Source: Chloroflexota bacterium (lineage in GTDB: Bacteria > Chloroflexota > FW602-bin22 > JACPRP01). From it: a stretch of DNA of 64,000 nt. The stretch is taken from positions 3,622 to 67,621 of the forward strand of contig JACQUC010000200.1 in NCBI GenBank assembly GCA_016210495.1, written 5' to 3'. Position 1 is the first letter of the stretch. Each line of letters starts with the position of its first letter. Below, one piece after another: positions 18,462 to 26,269 of this stretch. The notes under the pieces are model-generated. The model did no database searches. It was not told the DNA's origin and was given only the letters and a program-made list of their open reading frames with translations. The position numbers and the translations under genes were made by a program.

Positions 18462-18490
18462 CATATACCATACTCGACTTGTTGTCAAGC
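18462..18490 (-). promoter_or_regulatory. Promoter for the response-regulator leader
   Basis: TTGACA (18490-18485), a 17-base spacer and TATATG (18467-18462) on the minus strand. The region 18491-18738, up to the divergent kinase gene, otherwise shows no gene. Confidence 0.65.
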
Positions 18491-18738
18491 AAACCGCGCT
18501 CCAGGCTCCCCCGGTGCGAAAACGTCCCGCATCATCTTGTGCTCGACCGCCCGCCTATGCCACTCTAATTTGTGGCCCCTCTATCGTCCCTACCAAAGCG
18601 AACGTGCCGAATTCAACGCGCATTCTCTAACCGTTTTCTAACTCGGTTCTGACGCCCATTCCTACCCCGCTGCTGTATCGTATAGGCATCTCAGGGATTC
18701 CAAGAAAAGCAGCTCAAGACTGAGAAGGGCAAGGCCTA

Positions 18739-19524
18739 ATGGACAAGATGTCAGGTCTCGAGCCCAAGGGCGGAATAGTGGGGTCTGGCCATGGCCAGGA
18801 TCATAGGCGCTCGCAGGACCGCTCGACACCTGCGCTTGAGGTGGAATTCAACGAACGCGTCACGACGCTACTCGAGGCAGAGCGCGCCAGCATAGCCCGT
18901 GAGATCCACGACGAGGCAGGCCAACTCCTCATATCCGCGGCCTTTCGCCTGGATCAGGCCATCGCGATGCTGCCTCAAGCGTTTGTCGCGCGGGAGCTTC
19001 TTGTGCAAGCCCGCCAGGCCCTCGACGAATGCGCCGAAGAGCTCCATCGACTCGCCTTCAACCTGCGGCCCCGGATGCTAGATGACCTTGGACTCGTCCC
19101 GGCGTTGCACAGCTACTTGAAGCGCTATGCGAACCTGGGCAACATACAGCTTCAGATCCAACTGGAGCAGCCAAGGTGCAGGCTGCACGGCGCCACCGAG
19201 CTGGCGATCTTTCGCATCGTCCAGGAGGCAGTCGCAAACGTTCGCAAGCACTCCAGAGCTACAGTCGCCTGCGTTCGCCTGGGTTTTTCAGACGACTTCG
19301 TCGAGGTTGAAATCCACGACAATGGCGTTGGCTTCCACAGTAGACCACCAAGCAGTCGGACCGAGCCTCGGCACCAATGGGGGCTCGCCGGAATGCAGGA
19401 GCGCGTAGCGTCCCTGGGCGGGGTGCTTACAGTCAAATCCAGCACGTTGTCCGGTACTACGGTCAACGCAAAGTTCCCAGCTAGAGGTGAGACAGATGGC
19501 AAGCCAGTGCTCCCCGACGGATAG
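18739..19524 (+). CDS. Soluble NarX/DegS-type sensor histidine kinase
   Basis: A 261-residue kinase with no transmembrane segment and no recognisable sensor domain. The HisKA_3 dimerisation/phospho-acceptor motif is REIHDEAGQLL with H57. The ATPase part has AIFRIVQEAVANVRKHSRA (N box), DNGVGF (G1) and GLAGMQERVASLGG (G2). The first 35 residues are low in hydrophobicity and probably flexible. Its stop lies 29 bases inside the next gene, a NarL-type regulator, so they form a coupled two-component pair. Confidence 0.9.
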   Translation: MDKMSGLEPKGGIVGSGHGQDHRRSQDRSTPALEVEFNERVTTLLEAERASIAREIHDEAGQLLISAAFRLDQAIAMLPQAFVARELLVQARQALDECAEELHRLAFNLRPRMLDDLGLVPALHSYLKRYANLGNIQLQIQLEQPRCRLHGATELAIFRIVQEAVANVRKHSRATVACVRLGFSDDFVEVEIHDNGVGFHSRPPSSRTEPRHQWGLAGMQERVASLGGVLTVKSSTLSGTTVNAKFPARGETDGKPVLPDG

Positions 19525-20167
19525 TGTGGCGGTCCTCGTGGTCGAGGACCACGAGATCGTGCGCGAGTGTGTCTGCACTTTGTTGTCGCAGCAGCCTGAC
19601 ATTCACGTCATCGGCAGCGTGGGAAGCGGCGAAGAAGCTATAGAGCTCTTGCGCGAGGTGAAGCCCAATGTGGTCGTGATGGATCTGGGGCTCCCAGGCA
19701 TAAGTGGAATCGAGGCGACGCGCAGGGTAACGAAGGACAACCCCGACGTGCGCGTCATCGCCCTGACAATGTACGCCGACGCGCACTACCTCACCGACAT
19801 GCTGGACGCCGGTGCCGCTGGCTATGTGCTGAAACAATCGGCTGTAAACGATCTCGTTCGAGCCCTGAGAATAGCCACCAGTAAACACGGCTCTTCCCCA
19901 GGGCCGGCCTCCTCCAGCGTCCCCAGTGCATTCATCAGGCCTTCCCCCAAGCTCTCCCCCAAGGAAACGCTTACCGAGAGAGAGAAGGACATCCTCACGC
20001 TAGTCGGTCAAGGCTGCACCAGCAAGGAAATCGGCCGCAAGCTCTCTTTGAGCACCAAGACGGTAAAGAACTACCGGGCACGGATTTTGCAGAAATTGAG
20101 GACGAGAAACTGCCCCGAGGCAGTCTCTAAAGCAGTCGCACAGGGCATTATTCGGCCTTTGTCGTAG
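19496..20167 (+). CDS. NarL/FixJ-family response regulator, partner of the preceding kinase
   Basis: 223 residues from MASQCSPTDS; AGAGGTGA is well spaced from this ATG. The receiver domain has VEDHEIVRE, phospho-acceptor D63 (VVMDLGLPGISG), ALTMYAD and YVLKQSA. The LuxR-type HTH at the C-terminus reads LTEREKDILTLVGQGCTSKEIGRKLSLSTKTVKNYRARILQKL. It overlaps the kinase gene by 29 bases. A close paralog follows at 20327, so a recent duplication is likely. Confidence 0.92.
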   Translation: MASQCSPTDSVAVLVVEDHEIVRECVCTLLSQQPDIHVIGSVGSGEEAIELLREVKPNVVVMDLGLPGISGIEATRRVTKDNPDVRVIALTMYADAHYLTDMLDAGAAGYVLKQSAVNDLVRALRIATSKHGSSPGPASSSVPSAFIRPSPKLSPKETLTEREKDILTLVGQGCTSKEIGRKLSLSTKTVKNYRARILQKLRTRNCPEAVSKAVAQGIIRPLS

Positions 20168-20275
20168 GCTGGGCAAGTTGGTTAACTCGCACGGCCGCGG
20201 TGCTGGATTCTTTCGGGGTCGTTGCCCGCTTTCACAAACGGGTGAATACCCCTACGAAGTGCCAAGAAGGGACTC

Positions 20276-20303
20276 ATTGCACTGGTCGGGAATTCTGGTA
20301 TGC
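20276..20303 (+). promoter_or_regulatory. Promoter of the second NarL-type regulator
   Basis: TTGCAC (20276-20281), a 16-base spacer and TATGCT (20298-20303), with TG just before the -10 (extended form). It overlaps an ATG at 20300, which is why a downstream start was chosen. Confidence 0.5.
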
Positions 20304-20326
20304 TGAGACTAGAGAGCATTAACTGG

Positions 20327-21046
20327 ATGATGACAACTAGTACGGATATGAACGCATTGCCTAATACACACCCAATGCCCAACCAAAGTGTCGCAGCAAA
20401 TCGAATAAATGTCTTCATTGTCGATGATCACTCCATCGTTCGCGAGGGCATCCGTCTGTTGCTCGAGAGGGAACCTGACATTCAGGTTGTCGGAGCCGTG
20501 GGCAGCGGCGAGGAGGCCGTAGAGTTCCTCCTAGAATCCAGGCCCGATGTTATCATAATGGACCTGGGCCTTCCGGGCATCAGCGGGATGGAGGCGACCC
20601 GCAGGATACTGGAGCGTCATCCCAAAACGCGCGTTCTGGCCCTTACCATGTACACAGATGACCACTACCTTCTAGGTATGCTGGATGCCGGCGCCATCGG
20701 CTATGTGCAGAAGCAGTCAGCGGTAAGCGATCTCGTTCAGGCCGTCCGCGTCGTTTCGAACGGCCAGTCATTCCTGAATCCGTCGGCCACGAGAACGCTC
20801 ATCGATTCGTTGCGAAAGCCGGGAGAGCGACCTTCGTCCAACAGCACGCTCACGGACCGTGAAAAGGACATCCTCCAGCTCATTGGCCGGGGCCAGAGCA
20901 GCAGAGAGATCGGGCGGGAGCTCTGCCTGAGCCCAAAAACAGTCGAGAACTACCGCGCACGTATACTGGGCAAGCTGGACGCCAAGAACTCCTCCGAGGC
21001 AGTTTCTCGAGCCGTTAGGCAGGGGATCATCGAGCCTCTGCCCTAG
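20327..21046 (+). CDS. NarL/FixJ-family response regulator (paralog of the preceding one)
   Basis: About 239 residues. The receiver domain has VDDHSIVRE, D79 (IIMDLGLPGISG), ALTMYTD and YVQKQSA. The C-terminal LuxR HTH reads LTDREKDILQLIGRGQSSREIGRELCLSPKTVENYRARILGKL. It is very similar to the regulator at 19496 along its whole length, differing mainly in an extended N-terminus. The start is uncertain: ATGs at 20300, 20327, 20330 and 20348 are all in frame, and the predicted promoter excludes the first. It has its own promoter and no adjacent kinase, so it may share the kinase upstream or respond independently. Confidence 0.85.
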   Translation: MMTTSTDMNALPNTHPMPNQSVAANRINVFIVDDHSIVREGIRLLLEREPDIQVVGAVGSGEEAVEFLLESRPDVIIMDLGLPGISGMEATRRILERHPKTRVLALTMYTDDHYLLGMLDAGAIGYVQKQSAVSDLVQAVRVVSNGQSFLNPSATRTLIDSLRKPGERPSSNSTLTDREKDILQLIGRGQSSREIGRELCLSPKTVENYRARILGKLDAKNSSEAVSRAVRQGIIEPLP

Positions 21047-21280
21047 CGCTGGCAAGGCTTATCGACGCAGCGTTCAACTATCCTGTCTGCCAGGACAGGG
21101 CTGGCCGGCTCCACTCAGACCTAGTCCACCAGAGTCCTTTCCCTCACCCCTGGGGGAGAAATCCTCTGCCGTGTCCGAAGAAGTGCCTGCGCGAACTCCC
21201 AAGAACACCCTTACCCAAACTGCTAGGGATTCACTCATTACAGCGTCTTTGGGCTCTGGTATCGTTTTCTTGAGGAACAG

Positions 21281-22177
21281 TTGAATACCTCAAACGAGCC
21301 CAGTGAGAAATGGCTAGTGAGGCCCAAGATGGCAACCGGCAGCACATCGAAGCAACGCATAATGGTAGTCGATGGCAGTCGCCTCCTTCGCGAAGACATC
21401 AGACGGTATCTCGAGAACAGTAGCGTGTATGAGGTCTGCGGGGAAGCTGCCACCGTTGCCGAGGCGATTCGCTCTATTGGAACCCTCCGACCCGACATCG
21501 TTCTAGTGGACGTGGAAGACGCAGAACAGCATGGCCTTCTGGGCTTGCGCGACCTCCGATTGTGTTTGCCAGTCACCTCGCTGATCATCGCCACGCACTC
21601 TGACTGGGAGGAATACGACACGGCGGCACGCGCCGCAGGCGCCGCGGCCTCCATAGACAAGAAGCGATTGTTCGAGCGCCTCCTACCCGCGCTTGAGGAG
21701 GCAAGGGATTGCGCCAGGCGAACGCACAACAACGGCCAACTCACGCTTCTTCGCGGCAACGGCGAATGCCCAGATGGCATTCATTGCAGCTCGGGCTCGT
21801 TGCCGAACAGTGGCGTATGGTGGAGACCCAGGACCTGGCGCGAGTGGCTCGCAGGCGTCACGGATTTCACACTGGCGCTTGTACGCGGCGCGCCGATGGA
21901 TAGCGGTCCGCCAGCCAGATACTGGCGGTATATGGAAGCTCTGACGGGGCTGGCGATCATGCTGGCGGCCGTGGGTTTCATAGGCAGCGATCTCAGCGGA
22001 GCCGGCGACCTGCCGAAAGGAGTCGTCTTGACGACCTTGCTGGGTATCGCCTGGGTCGAGTTCCGGCAGATGCGGAGACTGTCCTCGGCAAAGCGCGCCG
22101 GTGAAGTGGACAGGCAATCTCCCAGCCGGCGCCGTGTAACCCACTTACACATACGCAATACCAAAGAAAGGAGGTGA
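21281..22177 (+). CDS. Receiver-like protein with C-terminal membrane helices
   Basis: 298 residues. Residues 25-145 are a receiver-like domain with VLVDVED (D77), ATHSD and a Lys in SIDKKR. The acidic pocket is reduced, with VVDGS instead of the usual DD, so phosphorylation is doubtful. Two hydrophobic segments near the C-terminus (ALTGLAIMLAAVGFIGSDL and GVVLTTLLGIAWVEF) would anchor it in the membrane. It has no DNA-binding domain. The TTG at 21281 has TGAGGAACAG in front; an ATG at 21329 is an alternative. It ends just before the first Flp pilin, suggesting a membrane-bound control or assembly role for the pilus; that role is inferred from position only. Confidence 0.7.
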   Translation: MNTSNEPSEKWLVRPKMATGSTSKQRIMVVDGSRLLREDIRRYLENSSVYEVCGEAATVAEAIRSIGTLRPDIVLVDVEDAEQHGLLGLRDLRLCLPVTSLIIATHSDWEEYDTAARAAGAAASIDKKRLFERLLPALEEARDCARRTHNNGQLTLLRGNGECPDGIHCSSGSLPNSGVWWRPRTWREWLAGVTDFTLALVRGAPMDSGPPARYWRYMEALTGLAIMLAAVGFIGSDLSGAGDLPKGVVLTTLLGIAWVEFRQMRRLSSAKRAGEVDRQSPSRRRVTHLHIRNTKERR

Positions 22178-22183
22178 AACCTA

Positions 22184-22342
22184 ATGAACCTTATCAGCCG
22201 ATTGGTCCGGGAGGAAGAGGGGCAGGGCTTGGTCGAGTACGGCCTGATTCTAGCACTTGTCTCGGTAGTTGCCATTGGCGCCCTGACGCTCATGGGGAGC
22301 GGAGTTAACGACGTGTTCACTCAAGTCACTGGTTCTCTGTAG
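22184..22342 (+). CDS. Flp/Fap-type pilin 1
   Basis: A 52-residue pilin: short basic N-terminus, then EEEGQGLVEYGLILALVSVVAIGA, with the Gly|Gln-Gly-Leu-Val-Glu-Tyr cleavage and assembly motif of Flp pilins and a hydrophobic helix. The strong ribosome site AAAGGAGGTGA fits a highly expressed structural subunit. The prepilin peptidase at 22796 should cleave it. It is the first of two tandem pilins. Confidence 0.9.
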   Translation: MNLISRLVREEEGQGLVEYGLILALVSVVAIGALTLMGSGVNDVFTQVTGSL

Positions 22343-22392
22343 CGTTGGCGGTCCCATCCAGGGGCGTCTATCAATCACCACGACCTTATCGT

Positions 22393-22447
22393 GATCCGCC
22401 TGAGGCGGATCAATCGTCCGCCTGATCCGCCTGAGGCGGATCAGGCG
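22393..22447. repeat. Dispersed palindrome, copies 2 and 3, between the two pilin genes
   Basis: GATCCGCCTGAGGCGGATC occurs at 22393-22411 and again at 22424-22442. The second copy extends to a longer palindrome covering 22419-22447. Same core as at 3579 and 37141. In RNA it would form a strong hairpin between the pilin cistrons. Confidence 0.75.
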
Positions 22448-22538
22448 AACGAGCACGGAGCCGACAAACAAAGGAACGGGGAATCTATCACCGGCCTGCA
22501 CATTGGAATGAGGGAGGCAGTCAAGGAGGTGCAAGCGA

Positions 22539-22697
22539 ATGAAGCTCATCGACCGATTGGTCCGCAAGGACAAAGGTCAGGGCCTGCTCGAATACAGCCT
22601 GATCCTAGCATTTGTCGTTTTGGTTACTGTTGGCGCACTAGGCCTTTTCGGCGATGAAGTCAACGCATTTTTCAATGACATCGCCGGCCTTCTCTAA
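22539..22697 (+). CDS. Flp/Fap-type pilin 2
   Basis: A 52-residue paralog of pilin 1: MKLIDRLVRKDKGQGLLEYSLILAF in two stretches, with the same GQGL-EY motif and hydrophobic helix, then a different C-terminus (GDEVNAFFNDIAGLL). AAGGAGGT is well placed before the ATG. It is separated from pilin 1 by a palindromic repeat, which could uncouple expression of the two. Confidence 0.9.
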   Translation: MKLIDRLVRKDKGQGLLEYSLILAFVVLVTVGALGLFGDEVNAFFNDIAGLL

Positions 22698-22795
22698 CGC
22701 CGGCCGGCACGTTCGAAGGCGTCGAACACGGCACTATCGAGACCGAAAGCGCTTACCCGATCTTCCGTTGGATCGCTCCTCCGACGGTTAGACGG

Positions 22796-23281
22796 ATGAA
22801 TACGGAGTCTGAATTGGAAAGAACTATCGTCGACGGTCTATTGGCAGTCATGCTCGTGATTGCTGCATATACAGATATTAGGCACGGCAAAGTGTGCAAC
22901 GCGCTGACCTTTCCGTCCATCGTATTGGGGCTGGCCTTGAACGGCATCTTCTGGGGACTCAACGGGCTGATGATGAGTGTTCAAGCCGGCGTTCTGGCGA
23001 TTGCCTTGCTTATCATCCCTGTGGCGCTAAAGGGTCTCGGAGCGGGCGATTTGAAGCTACTCGTCGCCGTGGGCGTGCTCGAAGGCGTCAGGTTCCTGCT
23101 GTCTGCCTTCCTCTGGTCCGCCTTGATCTTCGGCGTCGTTTCCGTGGTGATAATCAGCTACCGCCGGCTCGCCTTTGCTGCTCTACCGACGTACGCCAAT
23201 TGGGGACCCGGCAAGGTCAGGGCTCTGCCCTTTGCCGCTATGGTGACGATCGGCTCTATGATCGCACTCGTAGGGAGGTGA
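22796..23281 (+). CDS. Type IV prepilin peptidase (TadV/CpaA-like, A24 family)
   Basis: A 161-residue integral membrane aspartic protease that cleaves prepilins before assembly. The two catalytic aspartates are visible: AYTDIRHGKV near residue 26 and GLGAGDLKLL near residue 85. Five to six hydrophobic segments are present. It lacks the N-terminal methylase domain of PilD, as expected for the Tad version. The ribosome site is weak. It lies between the pilins and TadE. Confidence 0.9.
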   Translation: MNTESELERTIVDGLLAVMLVIAAYTDIRHGKVCNALTFPSIVLGLALNGIFWGLNGLMMSVQAGVLAIALLIIPVALKGLGAGDLKLLVAVGVLEGVRFLLSAFLWSALIFGVVSVVIISYRRLAFAALPTYANWGPGKVRALPFAAMVTIGSMIALVGR

Positions 23282-23286
23282 CAGCT

Positions 23287-23691
23287 ATGCTAAGGAAGCT
23301 CTTTCTGCGTCTGAGGCGCAATGAAAAGGGCCAGGACATGGTCGAGTTTGCCCTGGTGGCGCCCATACTTTTGCTGCTGGTGATGGGCATTATCGACTTT
23401 GGGCGCGTATTCAACGCCTACCTGGTGACGACCCACGGCGCCCGCGAAGGCGCCCGCTATGCGGCGGTCGGATACTCCGACGGTGAGATTGTGAACCGCG
23501 TTCTCGACACGACGGGCAACCTGACCATCCAGGTCGGCGTTTCCGGCAGTCGCGTGCAGGGGCAGCCGATGATCGTCACCGTCTCCACCAACGTGGACCT
23601 GCTGACGGGGATTATCGCGAACATGTTCCTGCAGAATCCAGTTCCGCTTAGCAGCATGGCAGAGATGCGTTATGAGGGGCCAAAGATATGA
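23287..23691 (+). CDS. TadE-like pseudopilin
   Basis: A 134-residue minor pilin-like protein. The N-terminus reads RRNEKGQDMVEFALVAPILLLLVMGIIDFGRVF, the TadE signature with the G|Q-x3-E-F cleavage region and a single helix. The exported domain has AREGARYAA, also typical. GGAGGTGA precedes the ATG. Its stop overlaps the next start by four bases (ATGA). Confidence 0.9.
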   Translation: MLRKLFLRLRRNEKGQDMVEFALVAPILLLLVMGIIDFGRVFNAYLVTTHGAREGARYAAVGYSDGEIVNRVLDTTGNLTIQVGVSGSRVQGQPMIVTVSTNVDLLTGIIANMFLQNPVPLSSMAEMRYEGPKI

Positions 23692-24725
23692 AGAAATGGT
23701 TAGCTCTCAAGGTTGCCAAGACCTGGCGACGGCGTTATCCGGTCGTCCCAGGCAACGAGAAAGGCGTGTCACTCGTCTGGTTCGCGCTAATGCTCCCGGT
23801 TCTCCTCGGCTTCGTGGCCCTGGTGCTCGAGATGGGCATGATCCTGGAGATTCGTAGGCAATTGCAGACGGCTGTCGACGCCGGGGCTCTCGCGGGCGCC
23901 CAGCAGTTGCCCAACTCCCCAGCGCAGGCACAGGCTGTGGCAAGCCAGTACGTGGATATCAATCCGAGCGAACCGGTTGAAATCAACACCAGTGTTTTCG
24001 CGACCTATGCTGCCAACGACACCATCAGCGCCACGGCGGTGCAGAACGTGCGCCTGGTGCTGATCCCACTGCTTGGCTATCCTAACTCCCAGCGAGTGGA
24101 TGCGACGGCCACCGCCCTCATCGGAACCCTCGCCAATTATGACTGCCCACTGCCGCTCGGTATCGTCGACGAAAACGCCCCCGGGCCCGACGACGGCTTC
24201 GGCCCTGTGCCAGGGCAGCAAGTGACTCTCAAACTGGGGGCGGAAGGTAACCAGAACGGCAATTTCCAGGCGCTGCGGATCTATGGACAGGGAGGTAACG
24301 ACTTCGCCGATGGCATCGCCAAAAAGAAATGCCCCATTCCGGGCGTGCAGCAGTGGCAATGGATCGATACCTTGCCTGGTAACCAGGTGGGAAATGACAC
24401 CAAAAAGGGCTTCGACCTGCGTGTTCCCAGCCCTGTGACATGGGATTACTTCCAGCAGCACTGGGATCCCAAGTCACCCCAGCTCGCCGTGATACCCGTC
24501 GTCAACACGTTCGACATCAATGGCTCCAAGCCGGTCCAGATCTATGGCTTTGCCCACTTCTTCATCGAATCTTGGAGCTACGTCGAAGAGGAAGACAAGG
24601 AGAAGGGCGGCGGCCAAAAGAAGGGCCACTGGGAAGTCGTTGGCCGCTTCGTTACCGTGTTCACGCAGGGTGACTTGAACCCATACAAGCCGCTGGGCTC
24701 AAACGTGCTGCGGCTCATCCGCTAG
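23688..24725 (+). CDS. TadG-like pilus assembly protein
   Basis: 345 residues with one N-terminal helix (SLVWFALMLPVLLGFVALVLEMGMIL) and the TadG/DUF2134-type motif RRQLQTAVDAGALAGAQQL. The long exported part has no von Willebrand domain of the kind seen in larger TadG proteins. It includes a charged stretch EEEDKEKGGGQKKGH near the C-terminus. Translation is coupled to tadE through an ATGA overlap. It probably works at the envelope in pilus assembly or anchoring. Confidence 0.82.
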   Translation: MKKWLALKVAKTWRRRYPVVPGNEKGVSLVWFALMLPVLLGFVALVLEMGMILEIRRQLQTAVDAGALAGAQQLPNSPAQAQAVASQYVDINPSEPVEINTSVFATYAANDTISATAVQNVRLVLIPLLGYPNSQRVDATATALIGTLANYDCPLPLGIVDENAPGPDDGFGPVPGQQVTLKLGAEGNQNGNFQALRIYGQGGNDFADGIAKKKCPIPGVQQWQWIDTLPGNQVGNDTKKGFDLRVPSPVTWDYFQQHWDPKSPQLAVIPVVNTFDINGSKPVQIYGFAHFFIESWSYVEEEDKEKGGGQKKGHWEVVGRFVTVFTQGDLNPYKPLGSNVLRLIR

Positions 24726-24771
24726 GTACGAGCTCCAGCCAATGAACCAGCGAGAATTCAGGAGGTAGAAG

Positions 24772-26265
24772 ATGTCAAAATCAATCCAGTCCCGCAGCCG
24801 ACGCGGCCTGTTCTTGGCGCTCATCCTGGGCCTCATCGCCGCCCTGGGCACCTATGCCTACGTCGACCTCAACACACGCCAGATTCAGAAACAGCCCAAG
24901 ACGGCCACGGTGGTGGTGGCCCGCCAAGACATTCCAGCCAAGGTCAGGCTGACACCGAACATGCTTAGCACTCGCGAAGTGCCCCTTGAAACCAGGCACC
25001 CTGCAGCCCTGACCTCCATCGCTGACGCCAACGGCAAGGTCACTGGCATTCCCCTGACAAGTGGTGAACAGGTACTGACCACCAAATTCAAGTCGGAAAA
25101 GGAAGAGAAGCTGAACCTGGCTCGCATGGTGCCGCCCGGACACCGCGCCATGGCGGTAACGTTCAGCGAGGTGATCGGCTCAGGAGGCCTGATCATACCC
25201 GGCGACCGCGTCGACGTCATCGCCGTTTTCGACGCCAAGACCATGGGCAAGGACCAGGCGGTCATCATGCTCCAGGACATCCAGGTGCTCGCCGTGGCCC
25301 AGGCCATAGAAGGTGACGAGGAGATGCCGGTAGAAGGAAAGATTACAACCGCGACCGCCCAGTCCGTCCAGCGCGCCGCCACAGCGGCAAATACGTCGAG
25401 CGGCATTCGAGCGCCCGGTAGCTCCAGCAAGCCGGAGGCGAACAAGCAGCCTGCACTAACCGAGGAGCAAGACAAGGCTACGGCCCGTCCCCAGGCCAAG
25501 AGCGCCACCCTGGCCGTCACCCCGGAACAGGCTCAGCGCCTTGCCCTGGCAGAAGCTACTGGCAAGCTGCGACTAACCTTGAGGGCTGTGAAAGACGGCT
25601 CCACCGTGGATCTCCCCGAGGCCGTCCTAAGCAAGATCAAAGAGCCGTTTGAAACCGCCGATGCGGTGATAACGGCCGCCGAGATATCACCCAGCAACGT
25701 CAAGCCCGGGGACACCATCAACGTCAAGATCACCGTGAGGAACACGTCGAACGTCCTGCTCAAGTCTCAGGGTCCTGTCCCCGACTTCGTCTACGTTCAG
25801 GGACAAACCTATCACAGCCAGGACTACCAGTCGATGCCGGGCACCTACCGGGTGGGTGTCAACATTGGCGGCCAGTCCTCAGCACCGTATCCCTATAGAT
25901 GGGGACTAGGGGGAGATCTCGCGCCGGGCGCCACCGCTACTATCGAGGGCCAGATCAAGGTAATCTACGATTTCAAGCCCACGAACTTCTGGGTCGGCCT
26001 TATCCATGAGCCAGCGGACGTAGTGCAGGACGCCGTCGCCATAACCCTCGTAACAGCCCTGCCCGCCAACATCGCCGTCGTCGCGGTGGACGCCGCCAAC
26101 GTCCGGAGTGGCCCGGGCGTTAGCTCGGCCATTGTCACGCAGGTGCCCTACGGCAAGGAACTTCCAATTCTTGGTAACCAGAACGACTGGTATAAAGTGC
26201 GCCTCGAGGATGGCCGCGAGGGCTGGGTTGCGGCAGGTTGGATCGTAACGTCGTCAGGGAGGTAA
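24772..26265 (+). CDS. CpaB/RcpC-like pilus protein with C-terminal SH3b domain
   Basis: 497 residues: an N-terminal membrane helix (FLALILGLIAALGTYAYVDL), a SAF domain (VVVARQDIPAKVRLTPNML, PLTSGEQVL) and the RcpC domain (GHRAMAVTF, IIPGDRVDVIAVF). A Pro/Ala/Lys-rich linker follows. Two modules not usual for RcpC come next: a CARDB/DUF11-like beta domain (VKPGDTINVKITVRNTSNVL) and a C-terminal bacterial SH3 domain (AANVRSGPGVSSAIVTQVPYGKELPILG, GREGWVAAGWI). RcpC normally stabilises the secretin; with no secretin gene here, the SH3b module may instead bind the cell wall. That is an inference. Confidence 0.85.
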   Translation: MSKSIQSRSRRGLFLALILGLIAALGTYAYVDLNTRQIQKQPKTATVVVARQDIPAKVRLTPNMLSTREVPLETRHPAALTSIADANGKVTGIPLTSGEQVLTTKFKSEKEEKLNLARMVPPGHRAMAVTFSEVIGSGGLIIPGDRVDVIAVFDAKTMGKDQAVIMLQDIQVLAVAQAIEGDEEMPVEGKITTATAQSVQRAATAANTSSGIRAPGSSSKPEANKQPALTEEQDKATARPQAKSATLAVTPEQAQRLALAEATGKLRLTLRAVKDGSTVDLPEAVLSKIKEPFETADAVITAAEISPSNVKPGDTINVKITVRNTSNVLLKSQGPVPDFVYVQGQTYHSQDYQSMPGTYRVGVNIGGQSSAPYPYRWGLGGDLAPGATATIEGQIKVIYDFKPTNFWVGLIHEPADVVQDAVAITLVTALPANIAVVAVDAANVRSGPGVSSAIVTQVPYGKELPILGNQNDWYKVRLEDGREGWVAAGWIVTSSGR

Positions 26266-26269
26266 TCCG

